This document shows positions 18,076 to 26,626 of a stretch of 64,000 nucleotides of DNA, piece by piece. Both the position numbers and the translations under genes were made by a program. The notes under the pieces are model-generated. The model did not search any database. It worked only from the letters and a program-made list of their open reading frames with translations, and had not been told where the DNA came from. Position 1 is the first letter of the stretch. Every line of letters starts with the position of its first letter. Source of the stretch: Ascidiimonas meishanensis (GTDB lineage: Bacteria; Bacteroidota; Bacteroidia; Flavobacteriales; Flavobacteriaceae); assembly GCF_037782385.1 (NCBI RefSeq), contig NZ_JBBEXD010000004.1:1-64000 (forward strand), in the 5' to 3' direction.

Positions 18076-18690
18076 TTAATTAATAATTTCCATTGCTTGT
18101 AGTGCCAGAAAAACCTCATCTACATTTTGTGCCATATAAAATGCTGCGGTAATCATGAGTAATGAACGCCCTCTCTTTTCATTTTTAGAATATTCTTTCA
18201 TAATTTCACGGCGAATTCTATGTATATGCTGCCTGTCTGCATTTCTTATTTGGTTATCATTCTTGTACTGTAGCCAAGCTAGATTTAAACTCGTATTACT
18301 AATTTCCTGTAAATAGTCTTGTTTGGTTTGAGGAAAGTAAGCAACTCTATTATTTGATGATCTCATTAAAAGCATTTCTGCGGCTACCACATTTAAAGCT
18401 CTTAAAACACTACCTTGAATAAATTCACTATTTCTATCGTAGGGACTTGGTCCATAATTTCTGTCAAGCTCATCTCTAAGTTTGGATACCGCTTTGTTTA
18501 ATTCCTTTTCCATAAAAGCATTCTCAGTAGCCTGCAGTGTTAATAAGACAATTTGCTCGCCTAGGTTTTTTATATGCGTAACATCAGTATTTGCATAATA
18601 CCAAAGCTGCCCAAAACTAAACTGGCTAAACATCACTACAATTATGGATACTAACAGTTTCTTTTTTATACGATTTATTTGTTTCCTCAT
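18076..18690 (-). CDS. Exported helical protein of unknown function (T4SS block)
   Basis: A 204-residue protein with a basic start and signal peptide (KKLLVSIIVVMFSQFSFG). The mature part is mostly helical: an amphipathic run (HIKNLGEQIVLLTLQATENA), a second run (LNVVAAEMLLMRSSNN) and a C-terminal segment with RREIMKEYSKNEKRGR, which vaguely resembles RAQIMEEYTEIINT in the next upstream exported protein. No family is recognised. It is separated by 62 bases from the gene before it and by 7 bases from the one after it, in line with one operon. Confidence 0.77.
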   Translation of the reverse strand: MRKQINRIKKKLLVSIIVVMFSQFSFGQLWYYANTDVTHIKNLGEQIVLLTLQATENAFMEKELNKAVSKLRDELDRNYGPSPYDRNSEFIQGSVLRALNVVAAEMLLMRSSNNRVAYFPQTKQDYLQEISNTSLNLAWLQYKNDNQIRNADRQHIHRIRREIMKEYSKNEKRGRSLLMITAAFYMAQNVDEVFLALQAMEIIN

Positions 18691-18752
18691 GATATTTATT
18701 GTTTATTAAATTCTACGCTCGCCCATTACTTTGATCTTACAATCTCTTTCTA

Positions 18753-19268
18753 CTAATTAAATAGAATACGCGACAGACTTCTCTTATCACTCTCTATCAT
18801 CATTAAATCCAGTTCATACTCTATAGTATTTATAATTTCTGTATACTCCTCCATAATTTGTGCACGCACACCTCTATTTAATCTGTACCTTGTAGGTGTA
18901 TTTACCCAACCTCGCACCATTTCCTCTGATTTTCTTAAAAAATTAAACCTTCTGAGGCATAAATCTCTTGGGCGATACTTAGGGTTTATGGTATAAAACC
19001 CGTTACAAATAGTTGCATACTTGGGAGATAATGGAAAAACAGTTGGTAGCACAAATGTCATTTTTGCTCTAGAAGCGTTCTCCATAAAAGCAGGGATTTC
19101 CAGTTTTTTCACCTCTTTATTAGTTCTTTCATACGCTTTTTTTGCTCTATCGGCTTCATATTGTTCTAATAGCATCGTTGCCGCTGTAACTGGATCAGCA
19201 TAAGGAACCTGTGCTTGTATTGTACTCAAACATCCAAAAAGACAAATAATCGCTATTAAATATTTCAT
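18753..19268 (-). CDS. Exported protein of unknown function, next to traN
   Basis: A 171-residue protein with a signal peptide (KYLIAIICLFGCLSTIQAQ). The mature chain starts VPYADPVTAATMLLEQYEAD and carries two Cys residues around residues 90-105 (ATICNGFY and RDLCLRRF) that could pair in the periplasm. The C-terminal half is helical and basic, ending SLSRILFN. It starts 2 bases after traN ends, so the genes are tightly coupled. I would expect a periplasmic or outer-membrane T4SS accessory (a VirB7- or VirB5-like role is conceivable), but nothing in the sequence proves it. Confidence 0.78.
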   Translation of the reverse strand: MKYLIAIICLFGCLSTIQAQVPYADPVTAATMLLEQYEADRAKKAYERTNKEVKKLEIPAFMENASRAKMTFVLPTVFPLSPKYATICNGFYTINPKYRPRDLCLRRFNFLRKSEEMVRGWVNTPTRYRLNRGVRAQIMEEYTEIINTIEYELDLMMIESDKRSLSRILFN

Positions 19269-19270
19269 GA

Positions 19271-20113
19271 CTATAAAGTTTCTGGGTTAATTAATTTCTT
19301 TCTTGAGATTTCTAATCTTGCAGATCTTCCTCCCTTTTTCTCCAATACATCAATTACAAAATCTTCATTTTTGTTTGGAGTAAATTTGTCAAACACCATA
19401 ATCATCGTATGCTGTTCATTGCCTTTAATCTTCTTTGTATCGTTTACGATATGTACAGGTTTCAAAATCCGTTCCTGATAAATATAATCTGGGCTAATTC
19501 TTTTGTTTAATTTTAACCGGAATAAAATTTGGTCAATATCTAAATCTATCGCAGATGTATTTTGCAATACCAACCTTAAGGCAATCAAATCTTTCTCGTA
19601 AAAAATTCCCATAACGGCAATACCAAAGTCTTCCCTTTTCTTTTCAATTTTGATATTTGAAGGTGCAAATCTCAGCCTATCGGTAAAATGTTTGATCTCA
19701 GTTTCTTTTTCCTTTTTTGCTTCTATTTCATCTTTAGGCTTTTCAAGATAGGCAGACCCGCGTCCAATTCTATAGGTTAGCTCTTCTGTATTTCTATTAT
19801 ACTTTAAGGGAATAGAATGAAAAGCACCATCTACGGTAATAACCGTTAAGTTTGTTTCCTGACTAACTGGTTGATCAATCTCTTCACCAATATGTCTAAC
19901 CTTAATTAGTGTTTGAACGGTATCTGCAACAAAATAAGGCGATCCAAGATCTACATAGGTTATTGTTTTATCAAATATTAAATGAGTTGTTTTAATATCA
20001 GATACCCATAGTGCTTCCAAAGGTCTTATAACTTCTAAGTTTTTTTGCGCCTTTGTAATTTGCCCACAAAAAATAAAGAGCATTAGCACTACATATGTTT
20101 TTAAATCTTTCAT
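19271..20113 (-). CDS. traN: Conjugative-transposon TraN family (VirB9-like)
   Basis: A 280-residue exported protein (signal peptide KTYVVLMLFIFCGQITKAQ). The N-terminal beta-rich region holds the motifs typical of the TraN/DUF4138 family: KTTHLIFDKTITYVDLGSPY and LTVITVDGAFHSIPLKYN. A charged middle (DEIEAKKEKETEIKHF) leads to a C-terminal beta domain (YEKDLIALRLVLQNTSAIDL). TraN is the VirB9-like partner of TraM in the outer core of Bacteroidota T4SSs. It sits 6 bases after the VirB4 gene, whereas in CTnDOT-type elements traN follows traM. This order therefore differs from the classical tra operon. Confidence 0.9.
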   Translation of the reverse strand: MKDLKTYVVLMLFIFCGQITKAQKNLEVIRPLEALWVSDIKTTHLIFDKTITYVDLGSPYFVADTVQTLIKVRHIGEEIDQPVSQETNLTVITVDGAFHSIPLKYNRNTEELTYRIGRGSAYLEKPKDEIEAKKEKETEIKHFTDRLRFAPSNIKIEKKREDFGIAVMGIFYEKDLIALRLVLQNTSAIDLDIDQILFRLKLNKRISPDYIYQERILKPVHIVNDTKKIKGNEQHTMIMVFDKFTPNKNEDFVIDVLEKKGGRSARLEISRKKLINPETL

Positions 20114-20119
20114 TTTCGC

Positions 20120-22468
20120 TTATTTATTATGTTCTACAAAATTATTTAAGGCTAATGCCATATTTTCAGTTTTCTTATAATCATCAAAGATTTGTTTGTT
20201 TTCATCTGCATTAGAGCTGTAACACGCATATCTTTCTGGAGAGACATTTACTTTGTATACGTTTGAAATATTACCAACTTTTATATACACTTCTCTTTTA
20301 TCTGTAGAAAACAATTTTTCTAAATCACTCTCACTAAAAGATAAATACTTTGCAAACTTATCTTTGGATGCCATTTTCTTTTTATGTGATAAGAGAATCA
20401 TGGTATCTGTATTATTAATCATTGCTGGCCCTGCTGCTGTATCTAAGATATCTTCCACATCTTGCGTAGCAATGGCCACTTCACCATAGAATTTACGTAC
20501 TGTTTTGTAGAGATACTTAATAAATTCTGCCATTTCCCCTTTAGAAATGGGTTTCCAGCACTCATCAATAAAAATAGATTTCTTTACACTTGGTGCTTGT
20601 CTAATTTTACTCATTACTACATCAATACATAGCATGGTAACTAATGGAAATAATACAGGATGATCTTTAATGTTATCCATTTCAAACACAATAAATCTTT
20701 CTTTTACCAGATTTATAGGTTTTCTGGAGTTTAAAATCTCTGCATATTTACCCGTATGAAAATCTTGTAGAGAGAGTTTAAAACTCATCTTATCAAAATA
20801 TTTTGCTTCTGATTCTACTGCTATATTATCGCAAACAAACTCAAAAAATGTTGACATACATGGGAATATTGTATCGTCTTCTTCAAGTTTATCGTAATAT
20901 GCATCTATATACATTCCCAAGATCTGTTTCTCTTCTCTTTTGTAGGGATCATCACCTTTCCAAAGAAATAGAATTAATGATATGAGGAATACTTTTTTCT
21001 CAATATTTACTTCTTCATCCCCAGTGTGAAATGGATTAAATTGAAGTGGCTCGCCAACATCATAAGTAAAATACTGTCCGTTGCACAATTGGCATAGTTT
21101 CTTATATGAATTCCCTATATCAATCATCACAATATGATGCCCCTGCTCGTGGTACTGGCTGGCAATATGGTTGATCAAGAAAGATTTCCCAGTACCAGAA
21201 GGACCAAAAATGAGCCTATTTCTATTAACAATTAGTCCTCTTTTTACAGGCTCATCCCAAAGATCTAATCTTAATGGTGCCAAGTTTTTTCGATCGCAAA
21301 ACAAAATTCCATCTTTGTTACTTCCATAGTAACTTTCAAAATTCAAAAAGAGAGGTGTCTGCTCTGATATTCCAATAAACTTAAAGTCTTCAGGAAGCAT
21401 CACTGCTGCTCCCGGACAATTATTAAGATACACATCTTCAATCGCAAATTTCACTTCATACGGCGTCATTCCCAGATCTCTGAATGCATTTGAAACTTCA
21501 TTTTTGTTTGCTTCAAGCCCTTCCTCTGTTTTATTCCAAACAATAACACTAAAATGCTGTTTAATAAATTTTAATTCCTTTTCAAGCACTTCATCAATAA
21601 GTGCCTTGATATTATCGTACGTAAGTTTGTTCTCGTTTGATAGTACCGCTAAACTTTTAAACTGATTTAACTTTGTTTTTAATTGCGAAAAGATTTTATC
21701 AGACTTTTCAATATATATAACCTGATTATAAATATGATTGCAATCAAGCCCTACCGCTATTGGCTGTATAAAGGGAATTTGAAAATTAGTTTTAGGTGTA
21801 GAAAACTCACTATGCCGCATAGTGGGTTCCATTACAATAGGCAATTGATCATTTGAAGTAATCGCAAAAATTTCAGCCACATTGCTTCCTACTTGAAGCT
21901 TTTTATCTAAGAAAATATCTTTTAGACCCGTATCACCATCTTTAGATAGAGAGAAATAACACTCCAGAAGCTCTATAATCTCATCACTATTTAATTGCTT
22001 TACATCAAAATAAGATTCTTTGGTAAGGAAGGAAATAGTAGTTTCCACTAATTTCACAAATTCTTCAAACTGCTCTATGTAATTTTCATACATCTTAGGG
22101 TTAGAGCTAAATGACACCTTATTTCTTGCATTCTTTGAAATTATAAGGTAGCATTCATGACTTAATGTTGGCTTTTCATAGTAGAATTGATTATCGCTTC
22201 TGGATAAGATGTTCTCTGCCTTGGCAATTGCACCATCTACTTTATCTACATAAAAATAATCTTGCTTCTGTATTACTGTGTCCTCTGGAAGAGAACGGAT
22301 AACCTTATCAAAAATTTCATTAATATTAGCTATAGAATCTTTGTCTAAAGAATAAATTTGAGGTAATCTAAGCTTATAAACTACACTTAAGTCTCCTTTC
22401 TTTGAGATTAACAAGTCGTTCTCAACTGCATAAATCGGTAAAATCTTACTAATAGATTGACTTTTCAT
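20120..22468 (-). CDS. traG: VirB4-family ATPase (TraG of Bacteroidota conjugative elements)
   Basis: A 782-residue cytosolic ATPase that energises T4SS assembly or transport. The N-terminal part (to about 380) is the VirB4 family domain (PIYAVENDLLISKKGDLSVV). Walker A is GPSGTGKS at 422-429, directly after VKRGLIVNRNRLIF. The Walker B region is SIFIDECWKPIS, followed by ATQDVEDIL typical of this family. The length is slightly below the usual 800-830 for TraG but nothing is missing. It begins 5 bases after traM stops and ends 6 bases before traN, clearly cotranscribed. Confidence 0.95.
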   Translation of the reverse strand: MKSQSISKILPIYAVENDLLISKKGDLSVVYKLRLPQIYSLDKDSIANINEIFDKVIRSLPEDTVIQKQDYFYVDKVDGAIAKAENILSRSDNQFYYEKPTLSHECYLIISKNARNKVSFSSNPKMYENYIEQFEEFVKLVETTISFLTKESYFDVKQLNSDEIIELLECYFSLSKDGDTGLKDIFLDKKLQVGSNVAEIFAITSNDQLPIVMEPTMRHSEFSTPKTNFQIPFIQPIAVGLDCNHIYNQVIYIEKSDKIFSQLKTKLNQFKSLAVLSNENKLTYDNIKALIDEVLEKELKFIKQHFSVIVWNKTEEGLEANKNEVSNAFRDLGMTPYEVKFAIEDVYLNNCPGAAVMLPEDFKFIGISEQTPLFLNFESYYGSNKDGILFCDRKNLAPLRLDLWDEPVKRGLIVNRNRLIFGPSGTGKSFLINHIASQYHEQGHHIVMIDIGNSYKKLCQLCNGQYFTYDVGEPLQFNPFHTGDEEVNIEKKVFLISLILFLWKGDDPYKREEKQILGMYIDAYYDKLEEDDTIFPCMSTFFEFVCDNIAVESEAKYFDKMSFKLSLQDFHTGKYAEILNSRKPINLVKERFIVFEMDNIKDHPVLFPLVTMLCIDVVMSKIRQAPSVKKSIFIDECWKPISKGEMAEFIKYLYKTVRKFYGEVAIATQDVEDILDTAAGPAMINNTDTMILLSHKKKMASKDKFAKYLSFSESDLEKLFSTDKREVYIKVGNISNVYKVNVSPERYACYSSNADENKQIFDDYKKTENMALALNNFVEHNK

Positions 22469-22473
22469 AGTTT

Positions 22474-23583
22474 TTAGTTTTGTTCTTGTACTACATTAAT
22501 CCATAAATGGTACTTCTTAGGCATAAAAACCCTTCTTCTATTAACGAGTTCATCAAGAACTTCGTTGATGGTAGACAAAAGTGCAACTGTTCTCACTTGT
22601 TCTGCATCAATATCGTTACCACCGCCCAAGGCAGAAACATTAGTTCCCCTTTGTTTCACGAACCTGAAAACTTCTTTAGCTACTTTTCCAGGAACTTTAG
22701 GCCAAGTATTGGTACCTAAATGCACGCCTTCTCTCCCATCAAAATCATAAATCGCTAAGGACACTGGATACAATTTTTTATTCGTCTTATAACTACTGAT
22801 ATCAATATTCAATCTGTTTTTATCATTAAATGAAGCTTTTCCATAAAGAACCGCATCTTTTGGTATCGTAATATTACTTTCGGGCACAAAAAGAAAACGT
22901 TTCAGTCTAATAGCAATGGTACTTCCGGCTATAATAATTGCCTGATCTACTGTTTCAGCAGGAGACAAATCTAAAATCTCTCCACTTCCAGAAAAACCTC
23001 CAACACCTTTAAAAGGATTTTTACGTTCACTTTGCTCACTCCACTTTTCTGCCAGTGTTGGCGGAGGTACTTCTTCTAGCGCAGAGGTCTCCGATACTGA
23101 GGTCACCTGAGTAGTAGGAACAGATTGATAATAGTTATCTTCTGGTACGGGTTCCGGATCACGTAGCTGCTCGCTCATTTCTTCTTGCATTTTTAACAGG
23201 AGCTCTAACTCTTCTTTTGCTTTCAATTGCTCCTCTTGCCGCATTCTCTCAAATGCATCCTGAGATACTGCTAAACTATCACCTGGATTATTTCTTTTAA
23301 AAGGATTGAAAACATATTCTGACCCCTTTTTCTTTCCATCTTCTTCTATTCGCTCTACAATTTCTTCATCATCCAATTTTCTATTACGAATTAAGTCTTT
23401 ATCATACCCATCCAGTTTAGAAACACTATCCAAATCTTCTTCATTAACCTCTGGAACCGTAATAGAGAATTCTGGATCCTCCTCTTCTTCAGAAGCAAAC
23501 AACGAGAATTTTGCATAGAGACCAATCGCAGTAATAAAAACCACAAAAACTGCAATTGCTATAATTTTTTTATTCTTATCCAT
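22474..23583 (-). CDS. traM: Conjugative-transposon TraM family (VirB10-like)
   Basis: A 369-residue protein with a short cytosolic start, one membrane helix at about 6-25 (KIIAIAVFVVFITAIGLYAK) and an acidic periplasmic linker. A coiled coil (RMRQEEQLKAKEELELLLKM) and a Pro/Ser-rich hinge follow. The C-terminal beta domain starts near 210 with the pattern IIIAGSTIAIRLKRFLFVP, NITIPKDAVLYGKASFNDKN and AIYDFDGREGVHLG, characteristic of TraM of Bacteroidota conjugative elements. VirB10-like proteins bridge the inner and outer membranes and respond to ATP use. Its partners traN and the ATPase genes are adjacent. Confidence 0.93.
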   Translation of the reverse strand: MDKNKKIIAIAVFVVFITAIGLYAKFSLFASEEEEDPEFSITVPEVNEEDLDSVSKLDGYDKDLIRNRKLDDEEIVERIEEDGKKKGSEYVFNPFKRNNPGDSLAVSQDAFERMRQEEQLKAKEELELLLKMQEEMSEQLRDPEPVPEDNYYQSVPTTQVTSVSETSALEEVPPPTLAEKWSEQSERKNPFKGVGGFSGSGEILDLSPAETVDQAIIIAGSTIAIRLKRFLFVPESNITIPKDAVLYGKASFNDKNRLNIDISSYKTNKKLYPVSLAIYDFDGREGVHLGTNTWPKVPGKVAKEVFRFVKQRGTNVSALGGGNDIDAEQVRTVALLSTINEVLDELVNRRRVFMPKKYHLWINVVQEQN

Positions 23584-23603
23584 AATTAATTTAATTAATG
23601 TAA

Positions 23604-24146
23604 TTATTTAGAAGTACTAGAAACTTCGTTCTTTTTAAAAATTGTGTTATTCCAAAATATGAAAGGATTGATACGCTCCTCATCTACCCAAATCTCATAA
23701 TGAAGATGTGGCCCTGTAACTCTACCGGAATCACCCACATAACCAATGACCTGACCCTTGACAATACAATCTCCTTCTTTAACAACAGCGCGTAATAAAT
23801 GACCATATAAAGTTCTTATTTCACCATTATGCCTTACTACAAGATAATTTCCATATCCGGCTTCATATTTTCTTTCAACTACCTTACCCGAAGCAGATGC
23901 ATACACTCCACTTCCTTTTTTAGCTACTAAATCTATTCCTCTATGCTTTTTTATTTCCCCATCTATTGGGTGTATTCTATATCCATAATTAGATGACAAT
24001 CTTTTGAAATTATCTCTATGCAGTGGGAAGTAGTTGGGAAGATCACTTGAATACTGATCTATACCTGTGGAATCTTTTTGACCAGAAACGGTTACGAACC
24101 CCATAAGGAACAAGTATAGTATCGTTATTTTAAATGATCTCAACAT
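23604..24146 (-). CDS. M23-family (LytM-type) zinc peptidase
   Basis: A 180-residue exported protein (signal peptide ITILYLFLMGFVTVSG). The peptidase domain covers about residues 40-165 with the zinc and catalytic signatures HRGID (HxxxD), YGHL and HLHYEIW (HxH), all intact. M23 enzymes cut peptidoglycan cross-bridges. In a T4SS block such an enzyme would open the wall for the channel, the job done by the lytic transglycosylase VirB1 in Proteobacteria. It lies between the coupling-protein gene and traM on the same strand with gaps under 30 bases, so it is part of the operon. Confidence 0.93.
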   Translation of the reverse strand: MLRSFKITILYLFLMGFVTVSGQKDSTGIDQYSSDLPNYFPLHRDNFKRLSSNYGYRIHPIDGEIKKHRGIDLVAKKGSGVYASASGKVVERKYEAGYGNYLVVRHNGEIRTLYGHLLRAVVKEGDCIVKGQVIGYVGDSGRVTGPHLHYEIWVDEERINPFIFWNNTIFKKNEVSSTSK

Positions 24147-24173
24147 ATATAATTTTTTCTATTGTTTATTTAA

Positions 24174-26174
24174 TTATTCGCCAGATATGTTTCCTTGTGT
24201 TCCAGTGGCAGACATCTCTGTTCCAGCTAGCTCATCTTGTGCTTTTTGAGCCTGCTCCTCAGCATCTAAAATTGCGTCTAGCTCATAGGAAACCAAAATA
24301 TTAATCTCTTCAATAATTCTATTGTAATTCCCATTTACAAGTTCTTCAAGAGACTCTTCAGGAATGGTAATAGGTAATGGTATTTTGATCTGATCATGCC
24401 GTTCTGCCTCCACCTTAATCTTACCTCTAAAAATCTTACGCTCTATAGATTCTCCAAAATTATCTGCAACCACTCCTACAAATTCTCCTTGTGATAATTG
24501 TGAAATAGTAGAAACAGGTATTACAAATTCTAAGCTTTCGTTTATTGTATAAGAAGTACTGCTAGTATCAACAGAAACATTCTTCAACTTTTGCTTTTTC
24601 TTACCAAAAATCTCTTGCAGTTTAGTTGCCGTACCACTACGAACAGAACCACTAAAAATATTACCTACAATATTGAAAATAGTTTCAGCAATCTTATCGC
24701 CGTAATCACGTTTTAACTGCTCCAAATCCTGCATTCCAATAGTAGTTGAAATCTTGTTGGACCTTGCCGTTGCAATCAAGTTATCTAACCCCATAAAATA
24801 CATAGTGGGTAACTCATCAATAATAACAGAACATGGCTGTTTACCTTGTTTATTAATTTCTTTTAATATTTGAGTAGATATTAATCCAAGTGCTGGTGAA
24901 TTTGTGGTTTGTGTTGAAGGTGAATTTGCCAGAATAAAAATAGATGGCTTTTCTGGATTGTTAATATCCAATGTCACATTCATATCTGGATACACATTGT
25001 TACCCATTACCCAAAATAGTTCTTTTGTAGCCAATTGAGAGAGAGGTATCCTTGCAGAAGCAGTCTGACCTGCTAATTGCTCATAAGCTTCTTTTGCCAA
25101 AGCATCTGCAAAAGGTGTCATAAAAAACTTGAGTTCTGGATAGGTTACAAAAATTTTAAACACATCCTCATCTGGACAGGAAGCCAATGCAATTGCATGC
25201 GGCAAGGTGCAATACTTACCATCTTCATAAATTTTTAAAAAATAAATACAACTTGCGAAATATGAAATTGCAGATTGTGCAAAGAAATCTTTTTTAGTAA
25301 TCCACTCTTTATTCAAATTAAAGAGAACCGTTTGCGATGCTTCAATTGCATCTGCCGCCTTTCTAATGAGGTTTGGAGCAATAGGGTTTACAAAACTAGA
25401 TTGATGCAAATCATCTAAAGAGACTACTGTAAATTTTGGCTCAATTTTGTAAACCGACTTATAATATTGAAAAAAAGCATGTGTTTCCTTGGCTAATGAC
25501 GGAAATTTAAAATCATACACCATCATTGTAAACTGTTTCTGGATGTGCTGTCTAATATATTCTTCAATTACAGAATATGACTTACCAGAACCGGGTGTAC
25601 CTAATACCATGGTAGCTCTAAAGGGATTCACCACATTTATCGTACCGTTGTCCGTTACAAAATTAACAGAATAAGGATTTACTTTTACCCCTTTTTCCTG
25701 TTTGAAAATTTGATTCTTCTCATTGAATTCGTCTTTATGCCCAAAATATCTAAAATGCTTACGTAATTTAATGAAAGCCCAAACAAAACCTACTAATGAA
25801 ATTGTGGTAAGGGGAATATTTAAGTATAAATGTGGTCTAAATGCGGGAGTTAAGATAAATATTACTAAAAATAAAAAGTAAAATCCAATATATAAGTTTT
25901 GATCCTCATCTTCTTCTGGTTTTAACTTTACATGGAAACCTAAACAAGCAAATGAAATAACAAAGGCACAAGCTAATCTTAAAATTTCAGGATATTCATG
26001 TATCGCTATTATTTCTGTTATTTGAAGTACCGTGTTTGTAACACTACCGTTAGTAAAAGAATTGGATGATAAAAAATCATAATAAGTCACATAACCTTCC
26101 GATATCAGCAAGATAAAGCAAAGGACGAAAGCCAAAATAAGAAGTACATCTACAGAGAACTTTTCGTTTTTCAT
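24174..26174 (-). CDS. Type IV coupling protein (VirD4/TraD-like ATPase, MobC-type)
   Basis: A 666-residue membrane ATPase. The N-terminus holds four hydrophobic helices within residues 8-135 (LLILAFVLCFILLISEGYV and others). Walker A is GTPGSGKS at 192-199 and Walker B is SVIIDELPTMYF. The motif ATARSNKISTTIGMQDLEQL that follows is the TraG/TraD C-terminal signature. Coupling proteins choose the substrates of a T4SS, bringing a relaxase-DNA complex or effector proteins to the channel. The C-terminal tail (DELAGTEMSATG) is acidic, as is common for substrate-binding ends. The three repeat-protein genes lie directly upstream on the same strand, and no relaxase gene is visible in the window. Confidence 0.92.
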   Translation of the reverse strand: MKNEKFSVDVLLILAFVLCFILLISEGYVTYYDFLSSNSFTNGSVTNTVLQITEIIAIHEYPEILRLACAFVISFACLGFHVKLKPEEDEDQNLYIGFYFLFLVIFILTPAFRPHLYLNIPLTTISLVGFVWAFIKLRKHFRYFGHKDEFNEKNQIFKQEKGVKVNPYSVNFVTDNGTINVVNPFRATMVLGTPGSGKSYSVIEEYIRQHIQKQFTMMVYDFKFPSLAKETHAFFQYYKSVYKIEPKFTVVSLDDLHQSSFVNPIAPNLIRKAADAIEASQTVLFNLNKEWITKKDFFAQSAISYFASCIYFLKIYEDGKYCTLPHAIALASCPDEDVFKIFVTYPELKFFMTPFADALAKEAYEQLAGQTASARIPLSQLATKELFWVMGNNVYPDMNVTLDINNPEKPSIFILANSPSTQTTNSPALGLISTQILKEINKQGKQPCSVIIDELPTMYFMGLDNLIATARSNKISTTIGMQDLEQLKRDYGDKIAETIFNIVGNIFSGSVRSGTATKLQEIFGKKKQKLKNVSVDTSSTSYTINESLEFVIPVSTISQLSQGEFVGVVADNFGESIERKIFRGKIKVEAERHDQIKIPLPITIPEESLEELVNGNYNRIIEEINILVSYELDAILDAEEQAQKAQDELAGTEMSATGTQGNISGE

Positions 26175-26626
26175 TTCTTTTTATGGTTTATTAGATTCTT
26201 TAATTTGTGTTTTACAATCAATTTCCATTTAATTAAATCTAGGAAATCAGCTTTAAACTTATTCAAATGTACCAGTGTAGAAGAGAAAAAAGAACGCTTT
26301 AGTAATAAGTGGGAAGCAAAAGTTGAATAGGTGGGAATATAAATTAATAAGTGATTTTTGATACTTTAACCTGAATTTAACAGGAATAGTATACCATAAA
26401 ATAAGGTGTCAAATATAAAAAAATAGGATGAAAAAATTTATAACAACACTTAATATCAGACACTTAAAAACATCTTTGTCTGCTGTATTCTGACATTCTA
26501 AAAATAGATCTATCTATGGAGAAGATATTTGAATTTGTAGTATAAGTAAGAGTTTTATTCAAAAAAGTGATCCCAATTTTACCATACCAGTTATCTTACT
26601 TTTTTGAATAACCGTATTTTTACTCT
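26175..26626 (-). promoter_or_regulatory. 452-base gap before the coupling-protein gene: likely promoter region
   Basis: No gene is seen here. Read on the minus strand it contains two matches to the Bacteroidota -7 element TAnnTTTG: TATATTTG at 26417-26410 and TACATTTG at 26271-26264. Neither has a convincing TTG element 19-21 bases upstream. It is the largest gap in the block and separates the three repeat-protein genes from the secretion genes, so a second promoter is plausible. The inverted repeat at 26555-26611 lies at its upstream edge. Confidence 0.35.
26555..26611 (-). repeat. Perfect 14-bp inverted repeat after the third repeat-protein gene
   Basis: TTATTCAAAAAAGT at 26555-26568 is the exact reverse complement of 26598-26611, with a 29-base spacer. 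It lies 16 bases after the stop of the repeat-protein gene at 26627. It can fold as a terminator-like hairpin in the RNA, although no T-run follows. It may partly end transcription from the repeat-protein genes before the tra genes, or bind a regulator. Confidence 0.5.
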
